DNA from: Steromphala cineraria
Lineage: Eukaryota > Mollusca > Gastropoda > Trochida > Trochidae
NCBI GenBank assembly: GCA_916613615.1
Contig: OU744725.1
Span: forward strand, 61,698,575 to 61,762,574
Length of the DNA: 64,000 bases
Direction of reading: 5' to 3'
The notes below the pieces were generated by a model. The model saw only the letters and a program-made list of their open reading frames with translations, was not told the origin of the DNA and made no database searches. Shown one piece after another: positions 34,797-45,915 of the stretch. The position numbers and the translations under genes are program-made. Each line of letters opens with the position of its first letter. Positions within the stretch are counted from its first letter, which is position 1.

Positions 34797-36264
34797 TTAA
34801 GATAGCAACTGGTGTATGCCTTCTAAGACAAAAAGATGATTCTATTTGGAATGAAACTATAGTATTGGACATTGATTAACATGTATCGTGAATGAAATTA
34901 CAATTGATACTCTATTTGATTGCTGTATAGTTGTAAACTGCAATATGAGGTTTTGAGATATGATACGACATTCAGTGTGCAATTTCTTTTGAAGGAGGTT
35001 TGGTTCAAAATGTGTTGCTTGTCCGTTTTACATCCATTTTCTTTGTTGTGGTATGGAACATAATGTTGATAAAAAGTCCTGGTCTTGTTTCATTTCATCC
35101 TAGAATGTTGTTTTGTGTGATCAGATAAAAATGAAATAATTAAATTTTTCAAAATCGAAATTAGAACCAAATATTGTGAGTGGCAAATTTACCAGAAGTA
35201 TATCAATGTAAGTATCAAAGAAGATAATCCTTGATAATCCAATGGCTGATAATCTTTATCCTGATATATTCTTGCAAAGTATGATAGTCTTCCTGCAATA
35301 TGGATGGAATTCAACAAGGCTAGGACCAGTGGTTGAAACAGGCTTTAATTTATGATGAGTTGAAGTTGTGTTAAAGATCCTTCAGTTTTGTCATATTGTG
35401 TGGTCTGTATGTCCAATGAAATTTAAAAGTCTTTCAACTAATATGATTTTTAAAATTTTTGCAATACTTAAAAATGTAATGAATAAAAAACTCTTATGTA
35501 ACATATAGTTGCCTTAAAATGGTTATGAATTATATAATAATAAGAATGTTTTTTATTGGTCTTTGTTAGTTCTAACTTTAATTTGATTTCTCTAAAAAAG
35601 TAAACTAGAATTAGATGCAAACATTTTTTTACAACGGTATTTTTTGTGGTGCTGGTTGCATTATTTTCAGGGACAGAATGATGATGTAATCTAATGATAG
35701 CTCAACTGTGATACTTGCTCACTGTACAACCGATATGGTGATGAATAAACAAACTAAATCTATGATGTTCATTTTTAGCTCATCAGGCCTGAAAGGTCTG
35801 ATATGCTTATGGCATGGCATGGTGTCCAGTAACCTCCTTCCATCTGTCCATCTGACCGTCTGTCCGTCTGTAAACTTTGCGCATTTTCCAATTCTGCTCC
35901 AGAAACATAAGGCCTAGAATACTGAATCTTTGTTTCAGCTTTTGCCTTAAAGGTCTTATTGGCTTATGTAATGGCATATAATGTCATGTGATTTAAGGCT
36001 TTGCAAAGGTTTATTGAGAGTTGTTAAGCTGACAGAGTTCATCAATATAAAAAGGGAATACAACATGACCAAAGGTATGCAAAGTAAACAGAACACTTGG
36101 TTGAAGAGTCATGATGCAAAAGACATTTTGTTGTAACAATGAGAAGAGAGGAAAAGAAAAAAAAAACAGATAAAGGTAATAATTCTTGAGGAGCAGTTCA
36201 ATGTAAAATGGAAATCTGAAAATAAGTGAGTCTTGGTTGTGTCAGTAAGAGCCGTCCTGGCAAG
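34797..36264. other. Intergenic; fragment of a pearl-like left end at 35774-35935
   Basis: No gene seen. Contains TTTTTAGCTCATCAGGCCTG..CTGTCCGTCTGTAAACTTT, the 5' portion of the TAGCTCATCAGG-type element. AATAAA words at 35482 and 35744 could end the ALKBH3 transcript. Confidence 0.5.
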
Positions 36265-36605
36265 TTGATACATAGAGAATCTCACCCAAGTGTCTTCTGA
36301 TATCAAATATATCAACACAAGTTGATAAAAGTAACAAATATCTGACGCTTGCCGAGGGTATTTTACTGTTATCAACTAGTGTTGATATATTTGATATCAG
36401 AAGACACAAGGGTGAGATTCTATTTATCATCTTAAACCATTTTTCATCACACTGCACCACAAACTCCTAAATCAGTGATGTCGAAGCATTGCGACGTCAT
36501 CATGTTTATGACATCATAGCATTGTGATGTTGTGTTTATGACATCATAGCATAGTTACATCATTACTGATGATGCAAAAAGGTTTGTGATGTCATATACT
36601 TGTGA
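36265..36605 (+). mobile_element. Hairpin-plus-CRE element (group E, copy 5)
   Basis: Long palindrome 36275-36425 (TCTTCTGATATCAAATATAT and complement; GAGAATCTCACCC against GGGTGAGATTC), then GCGACGTCATC and three TATGACATCATAGCA / TGATGTCATA words. Same architecture as the other group E copies; the AAGTGATATT word is not clear here. Confidence 0.5.
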
Positions 36606-37392
36606 TTACAGGGCATTGTCAAAAATCTACTGTCAAAACGATTTCTCCTAGGTGATATCGCTTGATCTTCCACAAGCGATATCTCCTGTGAAACACATTT
36701 TTGAATGATTAATAAAGACTAACAGCATATTGCGTTGGATAGTGTTCATAAAAATATGTTCTAACGCCTCGGACGTGCCAGATGAAATGTCACTGCATTT
36801 CATCCCATAAGTGTTCAATGTGGTTGAGTTCAGGACTAGGCACACATAATTGTAATGTGTTGACGTTTGGCTGTCACTGGAAGGCTCGAGCAATTCTGGC
36901 AGAAGCAAATAGGACCATTATCCTGTTGAAAATTTACAGTTGCCATATCTTGCAAAAATTGGTCCATTCTGAAGTCTGTAACTGACGTTATGAGTGCATG
37001 ATTCACAGGGACCCTCATTGACATCTTCAACGAGAGGTTTGTGGTATGAACTGCTTTTACAATACGCCCATTTAAATCCTATACTGGCCTCGGCGTTCGA
37101 GTATTATAGGTGAATAGTTACCAGCCTTAAACTTTGATAAGTGTCCCAGACATAATAGTGCAATGCTTAAAAAATAGAAAGGCGGAATCTGCGTGAAGTG
37201 AACGAGTAATCAAAGTATTTTAATAAAAAAATTCAAATTGTTTATTTTATTATCTATTAACTACTAGCTGGTGATCATGTAGGCGGTTACAATTGTTGCT
37301 GAAAATATATGCAGATCCATCGTTGTCAAATCAGCATCTGAAATACATACATAATTAGTAGAAACGTTGGAATACATTGCACTCCAACTTAA
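36606..37392. other. Intergenic, nothing recognised
   Basis: Short overlapping random frames only. CTAGGTGATATCGCTTGATC and ACAAGCGATATCTCCTG near 36650 form a small inverted repeat. Confidence 0.45.
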
Positions 37393-37749
37393 TGGGGCAG
37401 TAGCACGTTTTTTGATAATTTTATATTTCAAATATTTCACTGATACTTGTATGTTATTGCTTAATGTATTACTTTGATAGTGTCAACAATCTCATTACAC
37501 AAGCCAATCATCCATAGGCAGATGACAAAGTATGTAGATTCACATGAAATCCATTGGCGGCCATTTTTGTGTGAACACCTTTAATTCATTTTGTGTAAGA
37601 AAAATTAATCACATGGCTAAACTTTTTGTTATATATTTGAATTATTGCTGCTCAATTTAGTTTTAAAACATAATCTTTCAATTGGAACCATTTATTTTCA
37701 TTTTCCTGACATCAAATTATGTTCCCCCTAAAAACGTGCTTCTGCCCCT
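37393..37749 (-). mobile_element. Family A MITE, intact, inverted (357 bp)
   Basis: The TIR pair is flanked by TTAA (37389-37392 and 37750-37753). The interior runs in the opposite direction to the copies at 18554 and 34441. Confidence 0.9.
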
Positions 37750-38218
37750 TTAAGAGGACATTTCTTGGAAGGGGCAAAACATTCGGGTGAAGTAATGGTA
37801 GATAAAGAGAGTTATATTTGACCAGGTCTAATTTTTTTAACAATTACATGTAAATCTAAAGGTAAAGTTGGATAAGTGGAATGTTGGTTTACAGCCATAG
37901 TAGGAATGTTAGTTTACAGCGGTTCCGTTCTATAGCTTCACTCTCAGTTTGATTCCTATAGTCAACAATTATATCGGTCACAAAAAAACAATGACCATTT
38001 TGGCAAGAATAGGTTTATCGACAGAAGGTGTTTCATTAATAATTTGAAGATTCGAAAGTTATTTTACGACAAACCATTACATGCATGAACAAATTTCTCA
38101 TTTCATTTCTCAGTAATGTTATGATTAAAACGACGGTAACCGAAAAAAATTCACATTCTAAAATTGGATTGATTTATTTGATATAATTTAACTATTTTAA
38201 TTAAAATTTTGTCCTTAT

Positions 38219-38369
38219 CGGCATGACGAACTGACCACATGCGGCGTGCTCCATGAGAAGGTGGGCCATGTCCAGCATTTCGTGTATGGTCAGTGATGTA
38301 CAGATCACTGTCGAGTTCTCCAAACAGTACAGGTACGTCTGGGTGGCACTGCGGACACAGGTGAAACAT
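38219..38369 (-). pseudogene. Possible coding remnant, DUF229-like
   Basis: On the minus strand two frames look protein-like: one starts QCHPDVP, and the next gives CLENSTVICTSLTIHEMLDM and then AHLLMEH before a stop. The second resembles the LTTPFDIHE region of DUF229 (sulfatase-like fold) proteins. The shift between frames would make it a broken copy. It does not fit as a 5' or 3' neighbour of the DUF229 C-terminal exon at 45143, because the order would be reversed. Weak call. Confidence 0.25.
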
Positions 38370-38918
38370 CTTTAAAGAGACACTGCGGACACAGGTGAAA
38401 CATCTTTAAAGAGACACTGTGGATACTGGTGAAACATCTTTAAAGAGACACTGTGGACACAGGTGAAACATCTTTAAAGAGACACTGTGGTCACAGGTGA
38501 AACATCTTTAAAGAGACACTGTGGACACAGGTGAAACATCTTTAAAGAGACACTGTGGACACAGGTGAAACATCTTTAAAGAGACACTGTGGACACAGGT
38601 GAAACATCTTTAAAGAGACACTATGGACACAGGTGATCTTTAAAGAGACACTGTGGACACAGGTGAATCATCTTTAAAGAGACACTATGGACACAGGTGA
38701 AACATCTTTAAAGAGACACTGCGGACACAGGTGAAACATCTTTAAAGAGACACTGTGGACATAGGTGATCTTTAAAGAGACACTGTGGACACAGGTGAAA
38801 CATCTTTAAAGAGACACTGTGGACACAGGTGAAACATCTTTAAAGAGACACTATGGACACAGGTGAAACATCTTTAAAGAGACTGTGGACACAGGTGAAA
38901 CATCTTTAAAGAGACACT
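38347..38918 (+). repeat. 34-bp minisatellite (about 17 units)
   Basis: Unit AAACATCTTTAAAGAGACAC followed by TGTGGACACAGGTG. Three units lack the AAACAT block, giving shorter 28-bp versions. The first unit overlaps the 3' splice-like edge (minus strand) of the possible coding remnant. Confidence 0.95.
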
Positions 38919-39339
38919 CCGTGATATTATCTTACATTTTTGTGCTGTGATACGAATGTGAATGACATAATTTTCACACATTCTTCCACAAATGGCAATA
39001 ATATGATAAGTACTTGTTTCCAATGGAATCTTAAAATCTTATTCGCAGAAGCCATATTCACACTTAAAATTTACATGGATACTAGTTATATTACCTATCA
39101 AACAGTATCAACTCGCTACTGTCATTTTGACTGCTTTAGATAGGTTCCCAAAATTACGTTTGACTGATTGACGCGCATCATTGTCCGGTTTTCGATCATA
39201 ATCGCGACTTCACACCTTCCTTTTGTCGCTCTACAACGTATGTATAATGTATAATGGATCTGAGACCCCTTACAGGAATAAACATCCTCTCTCAATATCT
39301 TCAATGCTATCTGAAGATTTTTCAAAACACCAATCTCAT
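38919..39339. repeat. Intergenic with dispersed repeat G fragment (39150-39240)
   Basis: CAAAATTACGTTTG..CATTGTCCGGTTTTCGATCA; the same segment is found inverted at 57230-57330. Otherwise featureless. Confidence 0.5.
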
Positions 39340-39421
39340 CATTCTCTCCCCACAGAGGCAGGTCAGTGCGAGCAAGCCTTGCATACTCGGGTCTGACTGA
39401 GCTGCCTCTTGGAAGAGAATG
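39340..39421. mobile_element. MULE-type MITE family D, short copy (82 bp)
   Basis: CATTCTCTCCCCACAGAGGC..GCCTCTTGGAAGAGAATG, flanked by the perfect 9-bp repeat CAATCTCAT (39331-39339 and 39422-39430). This copy proves the ends and the target-site length for the family. Confidence 0.88.
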
Positions 39422-39568
39422 CAATCTCATTTAAACCATCCAACCTGACTAGTACCTTACTTATCATTTTAACCATGTCATGTCAAGTGACTTTGTCTGT
39501 GACCTTTCACTTTCAATAAATTCAAGACAACCAATAATATGTTTGTGTTCCAATACATGTACATGCGT

Positions 39569-40114
39569 TATACCCCCATTTCACTGAGCTACGAGCCGTT
39601 GCAGACTGAAAATAGGCCAAATTCGTCATTGACTCGCAATTAAGCGTCTCTGAGTCCTCTTCAGTCGCCTCTGAGCGTAGTTGAGTCTGTATGGGTCTGT
39701 ATGAGTCTGGGAGAGTCGGGAGGTCAAATTTTGTCGGGAGTGGGTTTTTGAACATGTCCGGCGAGGTTCGTACTTTTCAACCGGAAATTCCAGAAATTCC
39801 ATTGACGTCGTATTGAGTCGTATGTTGCTCGTATCTGAGTCTTATTGAGTCGTATGGAATCATATTGAATCGTGAATAAGTCGTACATAGTTGGATTGAA
39901 ACGTGGTTGTCGGGTGTGAGTCGGGAATGGTTCTTTCCCTAATTTACATGCCGACTCACTTCCAACTAGTGCAAACACATGTAACTAGATTAGCGTTTGC
40001 GAGACACCACAAAAGCAGAGCAGTCCCAACTGAGTTTTCGCCTTCCCCTGTTCTGCCACTTACTAAACCTCAATGCAAACAGTAACTACTAATACCCCCA
40101 TTTCACGGAGCTAC
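39569..40114 (+). repeat. GAGTCKTA-rich segment between two direct repeats
   Basis: ATACCCCCATTTCACTGAGC at 39569 recurs with one change at 40091. Between them (39650-39900) are about fifteen TGAGTCGTA/TGAGTCTGTA words, and a piece of the CTAGATTAGCG-type element (39985-40075). Family not known. Confidence 0.5.
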
Positions 40115-41455
40115 GACTTTGAAAAGTGTATAAATACCGTTCTGCATCAACCTTTTTACACTGCAGTACTTACCTACAGAGGGACTTCGGTCCGGGGGAG
40201 AGGGAGACGACCTTTTGGTGATATTTTGTCAGACATTGAAAACTATCACAATCCTGGGAGGCAACTAATGCCATCATGACTGAAAAGTACAATTTTGTCA
40301 CAATTGTGAGCGACTTTATTCTTTTTCTATATAGAATCTCCCTGTATATTAAAGTAAGGTATATAATTAAAATGGTAGCAGCGTCTGTCACATAAATGTG
40401 TTGAATATAATATCAGGTTTTCAATTATTAAAAGACAAACATTTTATTAATAGATTATAAAAGTGAAATTTCGGATAAAATTTGGATGAAATTGCTGAAA
40501 TGCATGGCCTGCCTCACTTCATCACAACAAGTGTACACAGTAAATCCCTAAATTATTGTTAAAATCATTTCAAAACAGATGTGAAGATTAAGCTTTGTAT
40601 TTACTTATTATATTAATAGAATGTACGTGTCGACTATGTGAATACATCAAATGACCAACCATAATACCATACCCGAAAATATGAAATGTCCTTTTCATAA
40701 TCATGTTTTCATTCCTAAAGAGGTTTTAACAAGGTATCATATAGTAATCAGTATTCGTGCGATGTTTAATAAACACAAAATTAAATGGCAAAACAATTTC
40801 TTTCAATAAAGCTTGAAGCAATATATGTAATTGATGACACATTTAAATTACAATTATAGAATGATCTTTAACAGTAACGCAAGCTGCAAGATGAATAAAC
40901 AAGATACTTACAAATAAACAATGGCGTAACTTTGATCATGGTTCATTTGGTTGTAAAACACTACTCACAACACAACACATTTGATCGACAACTTTGTGAC
41001 TGTGAAGATCTGCCTGAAAACTGATCGGTGTCAATGTCAGAAAAACGTGTGTATTCCATATTGATAACATTCATGCTTACCATCAGATCGCCTTTGCCAT
41101 GGCTCTTAACTTTACAAATAAACAAATTAAGTAGACAATGTGTAAGAAAGTTGTCGTGAACTCTCTGCCTGAGAAACTTGCTTATTTTTGTTTGACGGCT
41201 GATCAGTGTCAAAGATAATGGTGTGTGTTTCGCTCAAAGACAGCACCGGCTGCTTTAGGCGTAATTATTTGCACGCAACATCGTACTTTTACAGCCGTTT
41301 TGGAAAGTATATAGCTTGATTTGGTCATGGTATTCTCGGCATGTCATCTTGATATGAAGAATAATGCAAACTTATTTAGGTTCTTTGAATACCCTAAATG
41401 CCTGGTTGACACGGTTTAGGATGACTTTAGATATTGTTAATTACATAACGTTGAT
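40115..41455. other. Intergenic, nothing recognised
   Basis: AT-rich. 40910-41050 and 41110-41230 look like a diverged direct duplication (ACAAATAAACAA.., TCTGCCTGA..AACT, GCTGATCAGTGTCAA). No exon found. Confidence 0.4.
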
Positions 41456-41520
41456 CATTCTCTACTCGCAAAAGAGGCAGCTTAGTCATATAACCCCGAC
41501 CTAGCCTCGGGGAGACAATG
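41456..41520. mobile_element. MULE-type MITE family D, decayed short copy
   Basis: CATTCTCTACTCG..AGAGGCAGCTTAGTCAT..CGGGGAGACAATG; target duplication not recognisable. Confidence 0.55.
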
Positions 41521-42093
41521 AATTTTGACGGACAGGCAGTTTTTATTTAGTAAAGAGGCCATCGACTTATTTTAACAAGCAATTGGCAGTGTACTTTTGG
41601 GTCCGCTTTCAAAATTTCACCCATTGAACGTTTTGATTGTTCGTAAAATGTGTCCAACCACGTCTTTGAAACGTTTCAATGACAACTTCGGAAAATCATA
41701 ATTTCGACCTCTGCTGACATTTAAAAAAATGTATGTCATATGTAAGAGCTTTATTGAATTAGCAGAGTAAATACTAAAGGTGTATAGGATCAGTGCGGTT
41801 TGGTATCTACATCCTTTTGAAGTTTAAGTGTATCAGATCATTTGTTCAGTGTTTGAGATACATACTATGTTGCGCTTATGTTTGTGTTATACATTTGATT
41901 CCTTGTTTTATTTGAAGAATGCCAAATCCTACTAGCCGTTTTGTGTGCAATTTTAGGTACTTGATTTTAACTTAGTTATCTTAGAATTCTATAGTCCTAT
42001 TAGACGATCAGCACTGGGGACGAGGTTGGATGCGGGGCAGGTAGCTCTAGTTCAAGATGGCGTCCAAAATGGTCGCGGGTCGCCACGCCATTA

Positions 42094-42968
42094 TTGGTTG
42101 GTGCCCAAAGGCACCAACCTATATTACTGTTGATATTTTCAAAGAGAATCCGCGCCAATCACATGTGCTGTATCCAAATCGAATGACCAATGAACAGAGC
42201 TGTAGCAAAAAATGCATTACATCACCATGTGGCTAATACAAAATATTTGGCACATTGAACTGTGGAATATGATTTCACTTTAATTGTCATTTTAATAGAG
42301 TTATAATATTTCCTATTGTTAAAATAGTCAACCAAAAACAACTTCATATGAAGAAGATTCTACAATTGTTCTAGATAAAAGCATTATTTTGCATTCAATA
42401 ATCGCAGAATCCACCTTTTTATAACCTACGCGATTTAATTTCGCTAATTTGGCTCGGAATGTTTCTGTAAGTACGCTGGTGAAATGGAAATAAGACTAAT
42501 GTTTACTAATTGGTGGAGCATTAATTGCCACGTTAAAAGTTAAACTTAACGATGTCACTAAATGATTACGCTGAAAACATGTATTTATCATCAGAGGTAC
42601 TGAAAATGACGCGTGCTATATTTAGAATATGACATATATCGTTGGTTCCAAACATTAAATAACAGGCCTGCTTAGCTCAGTGGATAATGCTATCGACTTT
42701 GGTTGATAAGGACCCTGGTTCGGATCCCGTCAGATGATATAATATTACCCTATCTTTTGATATAAAATATAACAACATTCGTTGATAAATGTAAAAAATT
42801 CATAACTTTCATAAACTCATGTTGATAGAAATTAATTTGTGAAATCAACTTTGATTGATTGTCAATATTCGTGCTAATATTAGTGCGGGTACCCAGTGTT
42901 GTTACTGTTCACTAATCACCCAAATTGGTCAACTAATCACAACCTTCATCTGTGGCACCAACCATGCC
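42094..42968. mobile_element. Possible TIR element carrying a tRNA-like SINE head
   Basis: GGTTGGTGCCCAAAGGCACC near 42095 and GTGGCACCAACC near 42953 are inverted and could be its ends. No convincing target duplication. The inner part is AT-rich and non-coding. Confidence 0.3.
42665..42735 (+). mobile_element. tRNA-like sequence (SINE head or tRNA pseudogene)
   Basis: A box TTAGCTCAGTGGATAATGC and B box GGTTCGGATCC at tRNA spacing; the 5' GCCTGCT has no 3' partner, so no acceptor stem forms. Confidence 0.5.
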
Positions 42969-43146
42969 CTTTTTAAAGGCTTTTCTTGTAACTCAACGTT
43001 AACTCAATCTATAGCTGCCTTTGAGTGAGGAATATTGTTTGAACTGGTTGATGAAGAGTTTAGGGTCATCGAATTTTTATAGACACTCTGTTGATGGATG
43101 CAATTCTACTTCCCCATGATCAATCAAAACCCGCCTTTGAGTGTTC

Positions 43147-43399
43147 CAGTCTAAGTAAACCTAGCCTCAATAATGGATATTGAGTCTAGCAAGGTGTAGT
43201 AGTGGGTCGCGTCAGCCGATCTATCGAATTGACCTATCCGGGATCATCTTACCAAGCCGCAATAGCATGCCTTCGCTCATATAACGTTGGAGGGTCATAG
43301 ATCGGCGGAAGGTCGACCGACGCTACCTGCTACTAGATTTGGCAAGACTCAATATCGGGAGTGTAGCGAGTATTATTACGGATGGGTTTACTTAGACTG
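43147..43399. mobile_element. MULE-type MITE (253 bp)
   Basis: TIR CAGTCTAAGTAAACC with complement GGTTTACTTAGACTG. The inverted homology continues inward (ATATTGAGTCTAGCAAG; GTAGTAG). Flanked by the perfect 9-bp repeat TGAGTGTTC (43138-43146 and 43400-43408). Confidence 0.85.
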
Positions 43400-43711
43400 T
43401 GAGTGTTCAGAAATTCATACTGCAAATACACATACATACATTTTGATTAATCGTATCGACGAGAATGTTTTTTTTAATAAAAAATGAAATCTATTGACAC
43501 CGTTATTAATTTGAAGAAAATAAACATATTGATAATAGTAGACGTAGAGATAAGTGACATTAGTGTTCCATAATTATACTTGAACTTAAATACGTGCTAT
43601 TAGTGAAACAGATATAACATCCTTATAATGATTTTGTTTGCGTTTCATGATCTATACTTGGTGGTTTTTAAGATTGATTTTTGATTGTTGCGTAAAGAGA
43701 TGTTTGACTTT

Positions 43712-43755
43712 TCTCACATCACCTCATATTACCCCAAAAAACGTGCTACTGCCCC
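43712..43755 (-). mobile_element. Family A MITE end fragment
   Basis: ATTACCCCAAAAAACGTGCTACTGCCCCT followed by TCAA in place of TTAA is recognisable as about 45 bp of the left end in inverse orientation; the rest is absent. Confidence 0.6.
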
Positions 43756-43920
43756 TTCAAAGAGCCAACTCTTATTTTTCGGTTGACATTTTAGAGTTGA
43801 AAGGATTTTGCGACTGCTCTGTTTTGCAGGAAATGTAAAGGGTTAAAACAAAGGGCCAGTGACACATCTTGTAGAGATAAACAGTGACTTATTAATCATC
43901 CAAATGACCAATTTTCTAAT

Positions 43921-44950
43921 TATCCCCCGCCGCGAGTTTAGCGCGAAGCGGGGGAATATATAGTATTGGGCAGCGTCCGTTCTTCCGTACGTACGTCCGT
44001 ACGAATGAAATTGTATATAACTCAAAAACTATTGACCGGATTCTTTTCATTTTTTGGTATATAGCTTCATCACCACCATGAGAGTAAGGTCCCTATAGAG
44101 TTCATGACCTTGACCTTTATTACAAAATCACAACGAAACTTTACCCTTGTCAGTGGGATATCTCAAGAATCATTCGCTGGATTCTCTTCATAACTTACAC
44201 CAAGCATCTTACTGAGTAGGCACCGAGCCCTGTTGATTTTGGTGACCTTCACATTATTTTCAAGGTCACAACGAGGCTTTGAAAACTTCAGCGTTGAAAC
44301 CTGCATTTTAGGCTTGTCAGCGGGATATCTCAAGAACCATTCACTGGATTCTCTTCATAACTTACACAAAGCATCTTATATGGAAGGCTCCAGGCCCAGT
44401 CGATTTTGGTGACCTTCACATTATTTTCAAGGTCACAACGAGGCTTTGAAAACTTCAGCGTTGAAACCTGCATTTTAGGCTTGTCAGCGGGATATCTCAA
44501 GAACCATTCACTGGATTCTCTTCATAACTTACACAAAGCATCTTATATGGAAGGCTCCAGGCCCAGTCGATTTTGGTGACCTTCACATTATTTTCAAGGT
44601 CACAGCGAGGCTTTGAAATTTAAACATTGACATCTGCATTTAAGGCTTGTCAGCAGGATATCTCTAGAACCGATCCCTAGATTCTCTTCATAGCTTAAGC
44701 AAAGCATCTTATAGGGAAGGCAACATGCATTTATAAGGCTGATATGTTAAGCACTGTTCTCTGTATTCTCTTCTTTTTTTGCACAAGGCTTCTTATTTGG
44801 AAGACCCAGGGACTAGTCGATTTGTTATGGTCTTTATGACATCTAGTAGCATGTCAAGTGTAGACAAGTGTTTCTATGTATACATTATGCTTTTTGTTAA
44901 CATCAATTTGCGGCGGAGGATCTTGTCACCTTTGTGACAAATACTTGTTT
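43921..44950 (+). mobile_element. Core-repeat element, CCCCCGCCG type
   Basis: Left end TATCCCCCGCCGCGAG..GCGGGGGAATATA, a short CCGT/ACGT run (43976-44004), then four core repeats of about 175 bp (GGATATCTCAAGAACCATTC; TCTTCATAACTTACACAAAG; GGTGACCTTCACATTATTTT). The right end is TGCGGCGGAGGATCTTGTCA. Two adjacent core repeats are almost identical, showing recent tandem expansion. Relative: 52408-52985. Confidence 0.7.
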
Positions 44951-45142
44951 CAAATAATCTTCACTGATTAAGTCTTTGCAAAAGTAATTTTATTGAGAAT
45001 GTGGTTCTTACCTGTAGCAAAAAACTGGAGATATTATCTGTGAAAAATATGAAATATAAAGAAAGGGACAATTTTTTATATTCTGATTTCCTTAAATTTC
45101 GAGTATGTTGTAGGTATAAACGTACATGAAGTACTCTATTGT

Positions 45143-45616
45143 TTACATTTCACAAAAGCAAAACTTTTTCAGGTGAAAGTCATCAATGCAATGAGATTGG
45201 TTCCCATACATATTCAACCTGCTTATATCACCTGCTATAGTGTGGATATCTGTGCTGTTATAAAACCTGACAGTTCCTTCAAACACAGCAAGTCCCGGTG
45301 TGGTGACAATACTCAGCTGAACGAAGACAGTACTGACGTTTGTCTTACCCTGGTGGTCAATAACGGCTCTATTAGCCTCCATCTGTACCGGGTTGTGAAG
45401 AGAAATTAATGTCAGCCGTTTACAACGGTCCCGGTATTCCCGCAACATATCATTGATGTGGTTCACAAGATGAAGTGCTGACTTTTGTACCAAATCAGAC
45501 GACGTGTCCAGAGTATACGTGTTCAAACACACGCACAAGTGTGGCAAGATGCCCGCCTGGTCACATGATCGGTCACGTGGTATCTTGTAACGTTCTGTGT
45601 AGCTCGATTCAGGCAT
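45143..45616 (-). CDS. DUF229-family protein, C-terminal exon
   Basis: 157 codons from ATG to stop; the frame probably begins at an acceptor near 45617 (ttataag) rather than at this ATG. Motifs seen: RSCDQAGI followed by CVCL, NHINDML..Y, LTLISL, VTTPGLAVFEGTVR and the ending GDISRLNMYGNQSHCIDDFH..FCFC. The Cys-rich CVCL and GDISR..YGNQS..C..CFC ends are what I know from the C-terminus of DUF229 (Pfam PF02995) proteins, a secreted or membrane-anchored family with an alkaline-phosphatase/sulfatase-like fold and unknown substrate. The upstream catalytic part was not found, and a gypsy fragment lies just upstream, so this may be a gene remnant. The identification is from memory of the family. 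Confidence 0.55.
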   Translation of the reverse strand: MPESSYTERYKIPRDRSCDQAGILPHLCVCLNTYTLDTSSDLVQKSALHLVNHINDMLREYRDRCKRLTLISLHNPVQMEANRAVIDHQGKTNVSTVFVQLSIVTTPGLAVFEGTVRFYNSTDIHTIAGDISRLNMYGNQSHCIDDFHLKKFCFCEM

Positions 45617-45915
45617 ACTTATAACAGAGACGTCTGTGTGTAGTCGGACATGTTTACTGCCGTTAGATTCAAGTACAGTGCAAGGGACATAACTTCGTGA
45701 GGGTCAGCATACCGCTACATCTCCCTTCTTTAAGATGGACAAAGCTTGAGCATTTAACTACGTCAAGATATTTAGAAAATTAAAAGGATCATTTTGCAGA
45801 TAATCAAAAGTCCAGAAATCTGCTGAAAGAAAGAGATTGAAAGATTTTACTTTTAAGATTTAGAGTTCTTTGTCACGACATTATTTTTTTATCGGTTCTG
45901 ACACTGGATTGGTAT

